This document shows, piece after piece, positions 1 to 7,028 of a stretch of 10,171 nt of DNA (position 1 is the stretch's first letter; each line of letters starts with the position of its first letter). Source of the stretch: Acetobacteraceae bacterium (GTDB taxonomy: Bacteria > Pseudomonadota > Alphaproteobacteria > Acetobacterales > Acetobacteraceae). Both the position numbers and the translations under genes were made by a program. The notes beneath the pieces were generated by a model. That model searched no databases and was not told the origin of the DNA. It saw nothing but the letters and a program-made list of their open reading frames with translations. The stretch lies in NCBI GenBank assembly GCA_027489135.1, contig JAIYAI010000778.1, positions 1 to 10,171 of the forward strand, written 5' to 3'.

Positions 1-1806
1 CTTCAGCACCGTCGGCCGCCCATGGCTGCAGGTGGCGGCCCTGGGCGTCGCTTCCATCGCCCGCAGCAGCGCGTCCATCTCCGCGGGCTGCAGCCGGCGC
101 CCCGCCCGCACCGAGCCATGGCAGGCCATGCGGGCGATCGCCGCGTCGAGCCGCCGTTCCAGCGCCAGCGCCTCCCCGCTCTCGGCGAGTTCCTCGGCAA
201 GGTCGCGCAGCAGCGACGCCGGGTCCGGCGCGCGGCCGAGCAGCGCCGGCAAGGCGCGGACCAGCACGGCGCCCGGCCCGAAGGCCTCGATCTCCAGCCC
301 GAGGCGCGCCAGGTCCTCCGCCGCGGCGAGCAGGCGCTGCAGGTCGGTGGGCGGCAAGTCGACCACGGCGGGCAGCAGCAGCGGCTGGGTGCGCACCCCG
401 CCCTCCAGAAGCTGCGCCCGGAGCGCCTCATGCGTCAGGCGCTCATGCGCCGCGTGCTGGTCGACCAGCACCAGCGCGCCGTCCGGCGCCTGGGCGAGCA
501 CATAGGTATCCAGGATCTGGCCGATGGCGCGGCCGAGCGGCCGGTCGCCATCCGCGGGATCGGGCGCGCGCTCCGGCGCGGGCGGCTGCGGCGCGAAGCC
601 GAGCGGCAGGCGCGGCGCGAGCGGCGCCGGCGCCCCGGGCGGAGCGAGATCGAGCGGCGCCTCGGCAAAGCCCGCGGGCGGCGTGCGGGCGAGGTCGAGT
701 TCGGCGTCGAGGTCGCGCACCAGCGGCGCCGGCCCGAAGCTCGGGCGCGGCCCGCGATAGCCGGACCAGGATGTCGGCCGCGGCGCGAAGCCCGGATCGG
801 GCGAGGTCATCGCCGCCCCGGCGCCGGTCGCCAGGGCACGGCGGAGCGCGGCGATCAGCAGGCCGCGCACCGCCGCCTCGTCGCGGAAGCGGAGTTCGGT
901 CTTCATCGGGTGGACGTTCACGTCCACGTTCTCCGGCGGGACCTCGAGATACAGCGCGCAGACCGGATGCCGGCCGGCGGCGACGAGATCCCGGGTGGCG
1001 ACGCGCAGCGCCGTGCGCAGCATGGGGTCACGCACGGGGCGGTTATTCACCGTCAGGTGCTGCTCGGTGCTGGTGGCCCGCGTGTAGGCGGGCGAGGCGA
1101 TCAGGCCGCCGAGCGTGATGCCGGCCGCACCCTCGGCGGCGACCGGCAGGGCGGCGGCGGCGAAATCGGGGCCCAACAGGTCGCGGATGCGCGTGTCGCG
1201 GTCCGGTGCGGGGGCGAGGGCCAGCGCCTCCCGCCCGTCCAGGGTCAGGCGGAAACCGACCTGCGGCCAGGCGAGCGCCAGGCGGCGCAGCGTCTCGCTC
1301 GCCGCCTCGGCCTCGCTGCGGGCGCTGCGCAGGAATTTCCGCCGGGCGGGGACCGCGGCGAAGAGGTCGCGCATCTCGACGCGCGTGCCCGGCGGGCCGG
1401 AGGCCGGCATGACCGCGCCCTTGCGCCCGCCATCCACGGTGATGGCATACGCGTCGCCGCCCGCCTGGCGGGAGGTGAGGGTCAGCCGCGCCACCGCGCC
1501 GATGGAGGGCAGCGCCTCGCCGCGGAAGCCGAGGGTGGCGATGCGGAACAGCGTCGCCTCCTCCGGCAGCTTGGAGGTGGCGTGGCGCTCCACGGCGAGG
1601 TCGAGGTCCGCCGCCGACATGCCATGGCCGTCATCCTCGACCAGCACGCGGTCGATGCCGCCACCGTCGAGGGTGACGGCGATGCGCGCAGCACCGGCGT
1701 CGAGCGCGTTCTCGACCAGCTCCTTCACCACGGCGGCCGGCCGCTCCACCACCTCGCCGGCGGCGATGCGGTTGGCGGTGGTCTCGGGGAGGAGGCGGAT
1801 GGTCAC
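1..1806 (-). CDS. mutL: DNA mismatch repair protein MutL (3' end cut by window edge)
   Basis: MutL couples mismatch recognition by MutS to strand incision and excision in the cytoplasm. Seen: a GHKL ATPase N-terminus with E32-N33-x-x-D36, DDGHGM (58-63) and GFRGEAL (93-99), then a Pro/Ala-rich linker (about 330-420), then the C-terminal dimerisation domain. That domain carries DQHAAHERLTHE (449-460), matching the DQHA(x)2E(x)4E endonuclease motif, and the metal-site CSHGRP (593-598). This type is expected where no MutH-type methyl-directed system exists. The frame stays open to base 1 after 602 codons, so roughly the last 15-25 residues are missing. The start is GTG at 1806, giving VTIRLLPETTANRIAAGEVV; homologues begin just before the IRxLP segment. 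An in-frame GTG at 1854 would add 16 unconserved residues. It is transcribed divergently from the cdsA-like gene. Identification is near certain. Confidence 0.97.
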   Translation of the reverse strand, partial: MTIRLLPETTANRIAAGEVVERPAAVVKELVENALDAGAARIAVTLDGGGIDRVLVEDDGHGMSAADLDLAVERHATSKLPEEATLFRIATLGFRGEALPSIGAVARLTLTSRQAGGDAYAITVDGGRKGAVMPASGPPGTRVEMRDLFAAVPARRKFLRSARSEAEAASETLRRLALAWPQVGFRLTLDGREALALAPAPDRDTRIRDLLGPDFAAAALPVAAEGAAGITLGGLIASPAYTRATSTEQHLTVNNRPVRDPMLRTALRVATRDLVAAGRHPVCALYLEVPPENVDVNVHPMKTELRFRDEAAVRGLLIAALRRALATGAGAAMTSPDPGFAPRPTSWSGYRGPRPSFGPAPLVRDLDAELDLARTPPAGFAEAPLDLAPPGAPAPLAPRLPLGFAPQPPAPERAPDPADGDRPLGRAIGQILDTYVLAQAPDGALVLVDQHAAHERLTHEALRAQLLEGGVRTQPLLLPAVVDLPPTDLQRLLAAAEDLARLGLEIEAFGPGAVLVRALPALLGRAPDPASLLRDLAEELAESGEALALERRLDAAIARMACHGSVRAGRRLQPAEMDALLRAMEATPRAATCSHGRPTVLK

Positions 1807-1975
1807 GGGGACAGCGGTCTCGGGGCTGGGGCGAGTCGGCTGGGAGACTAGCACGCGGCCGGGCGCGGTGCCGTGGCGCGGATGGGGGAGGCGCGGGTCA
1901 TATTGCGTCGCAGCCGCCGCGCTTCCGCAACCGCCCGGCATGCCGCAGGATGCCGCCCAGGACGGGGGATGGGGC
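1807..1975. promoter_or_regulatory. Divergent mutL / cdsA-like intergenic region
   Basis: This 169-bp spacer must hold the 5' signals of both divergent genes. No strong sigma-70 pair is visible. Weak candidates are TAGTCT read on the minus strand (1850-1845, preceded by TG in extended -10 position, about 40 bases before the mutL GTG) and CATATT on the plus strand (1899-1904, 4 of 6 matches to TATAAT, no clear -35). One GANTC site lies at 1833-1837. A purine-rich GGGGGATGGGG stretch before 1976 is the likely ribosome binding site of the cdsA-like gene. The promoter placements are guesses. Confidence 0.25.
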
Positions 1976-2959
1976 ATGACGGGCTGGGCCGAGATCGCCT
2001 TCGCGGCACCGGTGACGCGCTGGATCGTCGGCGGCGTGGTCGCGGTGGTCGCGCTGGCGGCCGCGATCATCGGCGGGCTGTCGGCGACGGGGCGGATCGG
2101 GCCGGCGCTGCGGCGCGAGTTGTGGCTGCGCCTGTTTTCCTGGTGCTGGCTGCTGCCGCTGATGATCGGCCCCGTGCTGATCGGGCGGGAGGCGGTGATC
2201 CTCGCGGTCACGCTGCTCAGCCTGCTGTGCCTGCGGGAATACGACCGCGCCACGGGGCTGTTCCGCGAGCACGTGATCGTCGCGGTGATGGTGCTCGGCA
2301 TCCTCGCCGTGAACTTCGCGGCGCTCGACCACTGGTACGCCTTCTTCGTCGCCCTCTGGCCGCTGACGGCGACGACGATCGCGGTCGCCTCGATCCCCGC
2401 CGATGCGCCGCAGGGCTACATCCAGCGCACCGCGCTCGGCATGCTGGGCTTCATGCTGTTCGGCGCGGGGCTGGCGCATCTCTCCTACATGGCCAACGAC
2501 CCGGGCTACCGGCCCGTGCTGCTGATGCTGATGATGACGGTCGCGCTGTCCGACGTCGCGGCCTTCACCACGGGCAAGCTGATCGGCGGGCCGAAGCTGC
2601 TGCCGGCGACAAGCCCGAACAAGACCATCTCCGGCGCGCTCGGCGCGCTGACGGTGACGACCCTGCTGGTGGCAACACTGACCTCGGCGATCTACCCCGG
2701 CACGAACATCGACCAGTGGCACTGGCTGCTGATCCTGGGCGTGCTGGTCGGCATCGGCGCGCAGGCCGGCGACCTGATGCTGTCCTCGATCAAGCGCGAC
2801 CTCGGCATCAAGGACATGGGCACGGTGCTGCCCGGGCATGGCGGGGTGCTGGACCGGTTCAACTCCCTGCTGCTGGTGGCGCCGGTGGCCTTCCACTTCA
2901 TCCAGTACTTCATCGGCTGGGGACTGAACGAACCCACCCGCCTGTACACGGGACCATGA
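1976..2959 (+). CDS. CdsA-family phosphatidate cytidylyltransferase (YnbB-like paralogue)
   Basis: This is an integral membrane CTP transferase expected to make CDP-diacylglycerol, or a related CDP-activated lipid, from phosphatidic acid and CTP. Seen: 327 residues with about eight hydrophobic segments, and near the C-terminus the full CdsA signature. It runs from S270 through K273-R274, K279-D280 and PGHGG to D293-R294 and contains the catalytic and metal-binding acidic residues. Start ATG 1976 follows a purine-rich GGGGGAT stretch; an upstream in-frame ATG at 1940 lacks a good ribosome site. Its stop overlaps the start of the plsC-type gene (ATGA, 2956-2959), so the two are translationally coupled. 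Canonical cdsA usually lies in the uppS-cdsA-dxr-rseP cluster, so this acyltransferase-linked copy is probably a second, YnbB-like paralogue (inference). The family is certain; the exact lipid substrate is not. Confidence 0.9.
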   Translation: MTGWAEIAFAAPVTRWIVGGVVAVVALAAAIIGGLSATGRIGPALRRELWLRLFSWCWLLPLMIGPVLIGREAVILAVTLLSLLCLREYDRATGLFREHVIVAVMVLGILAVNFAALDHWYAFFVALWPLTATTIAVASIPADAPQGYIQRTALGMLGFMLFGAGLAHLSYMANDPGYRPVLLMLMMTVALSDVAAFTTGKLIGGPKLLPATSPNKTISGALGALTVTTLLVATLTSAIYPGTNIDQWHWLLILGVLVGIGAQAGDLMLSSIKRDLGIKDMGTVLPGHGGVLDRFNSLLLVAPVAFHFIQYFIGWGLNEPTRLYTGP

Positions 2960-3678
2960 CGGAGTTCCGCTTCAAGCCTGCGCGTGACCTCGGCATGCCG
3001 CTGGGCGAATCGCTGCGCAGCGTGCGGCGGGAGAGCGGGCTCGGCAGCGCGCTGCTGCAGGCGACCTGGCGAGGCGCGGTGCGGGGCTGGCTCCGCCTCT
3101 ACCACCGCCTGTCAATCGAGGGGCACGAGAACCTGCCCCCGGCGCCGCCCTTCATCCTGGTGGCCAACCACAGCAGCCATCTGGATGCCTTGACGTTGGG
3201 TGCCGCGCTGCGCGGGCCGGCGGCGCGGCGCGCCTATGCGCTGGCGGCGGGGGACCACTTCTTCGCAGGCGACCTCTCGGCGGCCTTCGCCGCGGGGGCG
3301 ATCAACGCGCTGCCGGTCTGGCGCGGCCAGCCCTCCCGCGCGGCGGGCGACATCGCGGTACTGCGGGAGCGCCTGGTGGAGGACCAGGGCGTCTTCATCC
3401 TCTTCCCCGAGGGCACGCGCAGCCGGACCGGGGAGATGGGGCGCTTCCAGGCCGGCATCGGCGCGCTGATCAGCAACACGGGCGTGCCGGTGGTGCCCTG
3501 CCATCTCTCGGGCGCCTTTGCCGCCTGGCCGCCGACGGCGCGCTGGCCGAAGCCGGGGAAGCTGACGCTGCGCATCGGCAAGCCACTGCGGTTCGAGACG
3601 GGGTATCGCGGCAAGGCGGGGTGGGAGCGGATCGCGGCGGAGTGCGAGGCGGCGGTACGGGGGTTGGGGACCGATTGA
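2956..3678 (+). CDS. plsC: 1-acyl-sn-glycerol-3-phosphate acyltransferase (PlsC family)
   Basis: This acyltransferase is expected to acylate lysophosphatidic acid to phosphatidic acid at the inner membrane, using acyl-ACP or acyl-CoA. Seen in its 240 residues: NHSSHLD with the H72-x4-D77 catalytic pair, FPEGTRS starting at F150 (the glycerophosphate-binding EGTR block), and GVPVVP around P178 (block IV). The length and motif spacing are normal for PlsC. The ATG at 2956 overlaps the preceding stop by four bases, so translation is probably coupled, and its product would be the substrate of the CdsA-like partner. It ends just before a CGCCAAG hairpin that may terminate the two-gene transcript. 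Genomes of this kind often carry several PlsC homologues, so this may not be the main one. It could instead act on another lysolipid (for example ornithine-lipid type enzymes); nothing seen here decides this. Confidence 0.9.
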   Translation: MTEFRFKPARDLGMPLGESLRSVRRESGLGSALLQATWRGAVRGWLRLYHRLSIEGHENLPPAPPFILVANHSSHLDALTLGAALRGPAARRAYALAAGDHFFAGDLSAAFAAGAINALPVWRGQPSRAAGDIAVLRERLVEDQGVFILFPEGTRSRTGEMGRFQAGIGALISNTGVPVVPCHLSGAFAAWPPTARWPKPGKLTLRIGKPLRFETGYRGKAGWERIAAECEAAVRGLGTD

Positions 3679-3691
3679 TCCAATGCCTGGG

Positions 3692-3743
3692 ACGCCAAGA
3701 TCGCCAAGGGGAAGGACCATCCTGGCGCCCTTGGCGTTGAATC
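3692..3743. repeat. CGCCAAG-type inverted repeat / hairpin, copy 1
   Basis: It lies 13 bases after the plsC stop. ACGCCAAG (3692-3699) pairs with CTTGGCGT (3730-3737). Inside it CGCCA (3702-3706) pairs with TGGCG (3723-3727), with a loop around 3710-3720. Bases 3723-3743 are an exact 21-base reverse complement of 5206-5226. It may end the cdsA-like/plsC transcript, but there is no U-tract, so it is not a classical intrinsic terminator. It could equally be an extragenic palindromic repeat. Confidence 0.75.
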
Positions 3744-3773
3744 CACCCGCCCTGCATGCGCCCCCGGACTTCG

Positions 3774-3802
3774 TTGACCCGCGGGCGACTGTCGCAGAGA
3801 CT
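3774..3802 (+). promoter_or_regulatory. Candidate promoter of the serine hydrolase gene
   Basis: TTGACC (3774-3779, 5 of 6 to the -35 consensus) is followed after 17 bases by GAGACT (3797-3802, only 3 of 6 to the -10 consensus), about 48 bases before the ATG. The leader just downstream can pair CTGTCG (3789-3794) with CGACAG (3818-3823), which would give a weak hairpin. The position after a hairpin and before a separate gene suits a promoter, but the -10 match is poor. Confidence 0.25.
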
Positions 3803-3849
3803 GCGGAAGGCCCGGCCCGACAGAGGCGCGGGCATGGGAGAAGCATCCG

Positions 3850-5163
3850 ATGCACCTCGGCAGACGCGGCCTTGCCGCTGTCCTTGCTCTTGCCCTCGCC
3901 GCGCCCGCTCTCACCATGCCCACTTTGGCGCGCGAGCCCGTGCCGGAAGCGCAGCCCGAGGCGCTCGGCTTCGCGCCCGACCGGCTGGACCGCCTGACCC
4001 GCACCTTCCAGGGCTATGTCGATCGCGGCGAACTGCCCGGCGCGGTGCTGCTGATCGCACGCGACGACCGCATCGCCTACTACCGCGCCTTCGGCCATCG
4101 CGACGCGGCGCGGACGCAGCCGATGACGACGGATTCGATCTTCCGCCTGGCCTCGATGACCAAGCCGATCGTCAGCGTGGCGGCGATGATCCTCTATGAG
4201 GAGAACCGCCTCGACCTCGCCGCCCCGGTCGAGCGCTACCTGCCCGAGTTCAAGGGCATGAAGGTGCGCACCGAGACGCGCAACCCGACGACCGGCGAGG
4301 TCACGGTCACGCTCGAGCCGCAGCGCCGCATCATGACGGTGCAGGACCTGCTGCGGCACACCTCCGGCATCGTCTACCCGCCGCGGATCGGCGTCGGCGC
4401 GGTGCCCGAGCTCTACCGCCAGGCCGGCATCCCGGATCGCACGAAGCCGCTTGCCGCGATGATCACCGCGATCGCGCAGCAGCCGCTCGCCAGCCAGCCC
4501 GGCGAGGTCTTCGAGTACAGCCTCTCGACCGACGTGCTTGGCCGCATCGTCGAGGTGGTCTCGGGCATGCCGCTCGACCGCTTCGTCGCCGAGCGTATCA
4601 CCGGCCCGCTCGGCATGGCCTCGACCGGCTTCTCGGTGCCGCAGTCCGAGGCGGCGCGTATCGCGCAGGCGCTGCCCAACCCCGCGCTGCCGGCGCTGAG
4701 CGATCCGACGGTGCCGCCGGTCTTCCTTTCGGGGGGTGGCGGCATGGTTGGCACCGCGGCCGACTACCTGCGCTTCGCCGGGATGCTGCTGCACAACGGC
4801 GCCTTCGACGGCGGGCGGCTGCTGGCACCCTCGACGGTCGCGCTGATGACGGCCGACGCGCTCTCGCCCTCCATCCGCTACGCGCCGCGCATGCTGACGG
4901 CCTGGGGCGACATCGCGCCGACGCCGGCGATGGGCCAGGGCTTCGGGCTCGGCTTCGCGGTGCGCACCGAGACCGGGCGCAACCCGCTGCCCGGCTCGGT
5001 CGGTTCCTACTACTGGACCGGCGCCTTCGGCACGACCTTCTACGTCGATCCGAAGGAGCGGATGATCTCGATCATGATGATCCAGACGCAGTCCGGCGCG
5101 CCGAACGACATCTATCGCCGCGCGATGCGGCAGCTGACCTACCAGGCGCTCGTGAAGCCCTGA
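3850..5163 (+). CDS. Exported serine hydrolase, class C beta-lactamase fold
   Basis: This belongs to the beta-lactamase-related serine hydrolase family (COG1680; EstB-like esterases, D-aminopeptidases, AmpC-like proteins). Seen in its 437 residues: an N-terminal signal peptide (about residues 1-28, Arg-rich start then an Ala/Leu core), the nucleophile motif S102-M-T-K105, the second motif Y223-S-L, and W389-T-G391 where true beta-lactamases have KTG. The W-x-G form and Y-S-x are usual in esterase/peptidase members, so an ester or peptide substrate is more likely than beta-lactam resistance (inference). The ATG at 3850 has a GGGAGAAG ribosome site at 3836-3843. It is a single gene with its own spacer, converging on pgi. 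CGCCAAG hairpins bracket it on both sides. The natural substrate cannot be read from the sequence. Confidence 0.9.
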   Translation: MHLGRRGLAAVLALALAAPALTMPTLAREPVPEAQPEALGFAPDRLDRLTRTFQGYVDRGELPGAVLLIARDDRIAYYRAFGHRDAARTQPMTTDSIFRLASMTKPIVSVAAMILYEENRLDLAAPVERYLPEFKGMKVRTETRNPTTGEVTVTLEPQRRIMTVQDLLRHTSGIVYPPRIGVGAVPELYRQAGIPDRTKPLAAMITAIAQQPLASQPGEVFEYSLSTDVLGRIVEVVSGMPLDRFVAERITGPLGMASTGFSVPQSEAARIAQALPNPALPALSDPTVPPVFLSGGGGMVGTAADYLRFAGMLLHNGAFDGGRLLAPSTVALMTADALSPSIRYAPRMLTAWGDIAPTPAMGQGFGLGFAVRTETGRNPLPGSVGSYYWTGAFGTTFYVDPKERMISIMMIQTQSGAPNDIYRRAMRQLTYQALVKP

Positions 5164-5205
5164 TACGGGCATGGCGGCGCAGACCGCCGGCGTTGCGTAG
5201 CCTGT

Positions 5206-5266
5206 GATTCAACGCCAAGGGCGCCAAGGAGAGAAGAGGCTTGGCACCCTTCGCGCCCTTGGCGGT
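5206..5266. repeat. CGCCAAG-type inverted repeat / bidirectional hairpin, copy 2
   Basis: It sits in the 109-bp gap between the convergent serine hydrolase and pgi genes. A perfect 12-bp stem joins 5213-5224 to 5253-5264. A shorter inner stem (CAAG 5225-5228 with CTTG 5240-5243) gives a branched or bulged hairpin, with loop 5229-5239. Bases 5206-5226 are an exact reverse complement of 3723-3743. The position suits a bidirectional transcription end, but there is no clear T-tract on either side. Confidence 0.8.
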
Positions 5267-5272
5267 CAAATC

Positions 5273-6865
5273 CTACCCCAGCACCACCCGCATCAACCCC
5301 TCCGTCGACGCATCATGCGCCCCCGGCGTCGGCGCCCCAGCTTCCAGCTCCGGCAGGATCGCCCCCGCCAGCTGCTTGCCGAGCTCGACGCCCCACTGGT
5401 CGAAGGCATTCACCCCCCACAGCGCGCCCAGGCAGAAGACCTTCGCCTCGTACAGCGCGACAAGCTGCCCGAGCGTGTAGGCGTCGAGCCGCGGCAGGAC
5501 GATGGTCGTGCTCGGCCGGTCGCCGGGGAAGACGCGGTGCACGCCGAGGCCCGGCGTCTCCGCCTCCGCCTCCGCCAGGGACTTGCCGCGCATCAGCGCT
5601 TCCGCCTGCGCCAGCCCATTGGCCAGCAGCTTGCGGTGACTGTCGGCATGCGCGTGGTCGGGCTGCTTCACGAGGATGATGTCGCAGGGCACCGGCGTCG
5701 TGCCCTGGTGGAGCAGCTGCATGAAGCTGTGCTGCGCGTTGGTGCCGGGTTCGCCGAACACCACCGGGCCGGTCTGCCGCGCCGCCGGCGTGCCGGCCAG
5801 GGTCACGCGCTTGCCGAGGCTTTCCATCTCCACCTGCTGCAGATGCGCGGGCAGGCGGGCGAGGCGCTCGTCATAGGGCAGCACGGCGCGCGTCGGGTAT
5901 CCCAACGCATCGACGTGCCAGATTTCGGCCAGTGCCATCAGGACCGGCAGGTTCCGCGCCAGCGGCGTCGCCAGGAAATGCCGGTCCATCGCATGCGCGC
6001 CGGCGAGCAGCCGCGCGAAGGCGTCCCAGCCCAGCGCGAGGGCGAGGGAAAGCCCGATGGCCGACCACAGGGAGAAGCGCCCGCCGACCCAGTCGCGGAA
6101 GGGAAAGACCCGGTCGGGCGCGATGCCGAAGGCGGCGGTGGCGGGAAGGTTGGTGGACAGCGCGGCGAGATGCGCGCCGACCTTCGCCTCGCCCAGATGC
6201 TCGGCCAGCCAGGCGCGGACGAGCCGCGCATTGGTCATCGTCTCCTGCGTCGTGAAGGTCTTCGACGCCACCAGCACCAGCGTCCGCGCGGGGTCGAGGC
6301 GCGGGCGGATCTCCTCCCACGCATGCGCATCGACATTCGCCAGGTAGTGCGCCCGCATCGGCGCCGCCGGCGTCCAGAGCGCGCGCGCCGCCATGGCCGG
6401 CCCGAGGTCGGAGCCGCCGATGCCGATGTTCAGCACATCGGTGAAGCGGCCCTCGGCATGCACGGCTGCCACGAAGTCCCGCATCCGGTCGAGCGTGGCG
6501 TGCACCTCGGCCGAGGCGTCCTCCGCGCCGGCCCGGTAGCCGGCGTCGCGCGGCGCACGCAGCGCCATGTGCAGCACGGCACGGCCCTCGGTCTCGTTCA
6601 CGGCCGCGCCCGCCGCCATCGCGGCACGCCGGCCTTCGAGGTCCACGGCACGCGCCAGGTCGAGCAGCGCGGCCAGCGCCCGGTCGTCGATGGCGGTCTT
6701 CGAGAGATCGACCAGCAGCCCCTCCGCCCCGTGGGAGAAGCGGCCGAAGCGCTGCGAGTCCGCGGCGAAGAGCGGGCGGATGGAGGACGCCGCGCTGCCA
6801 TCCGGCCGCGGCGCCCCGGCGAGTGCCATGATGGCCGCCCAGGCCGCCTCGATGCCGTTCGTCAT
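5273..6865 (-). CDS. pgi: Glucose-6-phosphate isomerase
   Basis: This cytoplasmic enzyme interconverts glucose 6-phosphate and fructose 6-phosphate. Its 530 residues match the family length. Seen: sugar-phosphate-binding segments GIGGSDLGP and SKTFTTQET, the first family signature WVGGRFSLWSAIG, ME348SLGK with the catalytic Glu, GTNAQH379SF with the ring-opening His, and the C-terminal signature AFDQWGVELGK497 with the catalytic Lys. The ATG at 6865 (MTNGIEAAW) follows a GGGGAAGGA ribosome site at about 12 bases. The frame stays open up to a TTG at 6970, but that extension would translate a DNA hairpin and resembles no Pgi N-terminus. It probably has its own transcript, since a hairpin and a 163-bp gap separate it from the GDSL gene upstream. 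In alphaproteobacteria the enzyme often serves gluconeogenesis and polysaccharide precursors as well as glycolysis. Confidence 0.98.
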   Translation of the reverse strand: MTNGIEAAWAAIMALAGAPRPDGSAASSIRPLFAADSQRFGRFSHGAEGLLVDLSKTAIDDRALAALLDLARAVDLEGRRAAMAAGAAVNETEGRAVLHMALRAPRDAGYRAGAEDASAEVHATLDRMRDFVAAVHAEGRFTDVLNIGIGGSDLGPAMAARALWTPAAPMRAHYLANVDAHAWEEIRPRLDPARTLVLVASKTFTTQETMTNARLVRAWLAEHLGEAKVGAHLAALSTNLPATAAFGIAPDRVFPFRDWVGGRFSLWSAIGLSLALALGWDAFARLLAGAHAMDRHFLATPLARNLPVLMALAEIWHVDALGYPTRAVLPYDERLARLPAHLQQVEMESLGKRVTLAGTPAARQTGPVVFGEPGTNAQHSFMQLLHQGTTPVPCDIILVKQPDHAHADSHRKLLANGLAQAEALMRGKSLAEAEAETPGLGVHRVFPGDRPSTTIVLPRLDAYTLGQLVALYEAKVFCLGALWGVNAFDQWGVELGKQLAGAILPELEAGAPTPGAHDASTEGLMRVVLG

Positions 6866-6929
6866 GCCGCGTCGTCCTTCCCCGTGATCCCGCGACCCTG
6901 CCCCAGGGGCGGCCCCGCGGTCCAGACCA

Positions 6930-6967
6930 GACCATGATCCCCGCGCACCGAGGCGCGGATCATGGTC
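6930..6967 (-). terminator. GATCATGG hairpin between the GDSL gene and pgi
   Basis: An 11-bp perfect stem (6930-6940 with 6957-6967) continues, after a two-base CC bulge, into a 4-bp GCGC stem (6943-6946 with 6953-6956) with a six-base loop. It lies downstream of the GDSL stop and 64 bases upstream of the pgi ATG, so it could end the GDSL transcript or fold in the pgi leader. There is no U-tract on either strand, so intrinsic termination is uncertain. It may be a dispersed extragenic repeat. Confidence 0.5.
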
Positions 6968-6984
6968 CAAGCCTGTGTCTTGTC

Positions 6985-7028
6985 GCGTGATTCACGCCTT
7001 CGGTGATTCCACCTCCGGCGATCACGCC
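6985..7028. repeat. Short palindromes with paired GANTC sites after the GDSL gene
   Basis: Directly after the GDSL stop is a string of related short units: the near-palindrome CGTGATTCACG (6986-6996), GGTGATTCC (7002-7010) and GGCGATCACGCC (7017-7028). GCGTGAT (6985-6991) can pair with ATCACGC (7021-7027). Two GATTC sites (6989-6993 and 7005-7009) are spaced 16 bases apart. The function is unknown; it may be part of the same extragenic repeat as the neighbouring hairpin. Confidence 0.45.

Noticed and set aside
22..1851. 609-residue open frame on the plus strand opposite mutL
   Set aside because: It is Arg/Gly/Ala/Gln-rich with no domain and lies wholly antisense to a certain mutL; stop-free antisense frames are usual at this GC content.
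1115..1975. Long N-terminal extension of the CdsA-like frame
   Set aside because: It overlaps mutL antisense and is low complexity; the membrane protein begins naturally at 1976.
3692..3743. CRISPR-like array from repeated CGCCAAG units
   Set aside because: Units are seven bases, irregularly spaced and form one hairpin; there are no spacers and no cas genes.
3112..5172. 686-residue minus-strand open frame opposite plsC and the serine hydrolase
   Set aside because: Low-complexity Arg/His-rich translation that crosses two real genes and an intergenic hairpin; no recognisable domain.
3692..5266. Insertion sequence or composite transposon around the serine hydrolase
   Set aside because: No transposase, no target-site duplication seen, and the repeats are themselves palindromic; kept only as a repeat observation.
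5204..6937. 577-residue plus-strand open frame opposite pgi
   Set aside because: Antisense shadow of pgi with no family features.
6866..6970. N-terminal extension of Pgi to a TTG at 6970
   Set aside because: The added 35 residues translate the GATCATGG hairpin and resemble no Pgi; ATG 6865 has a good ribosome site and normal protein length.
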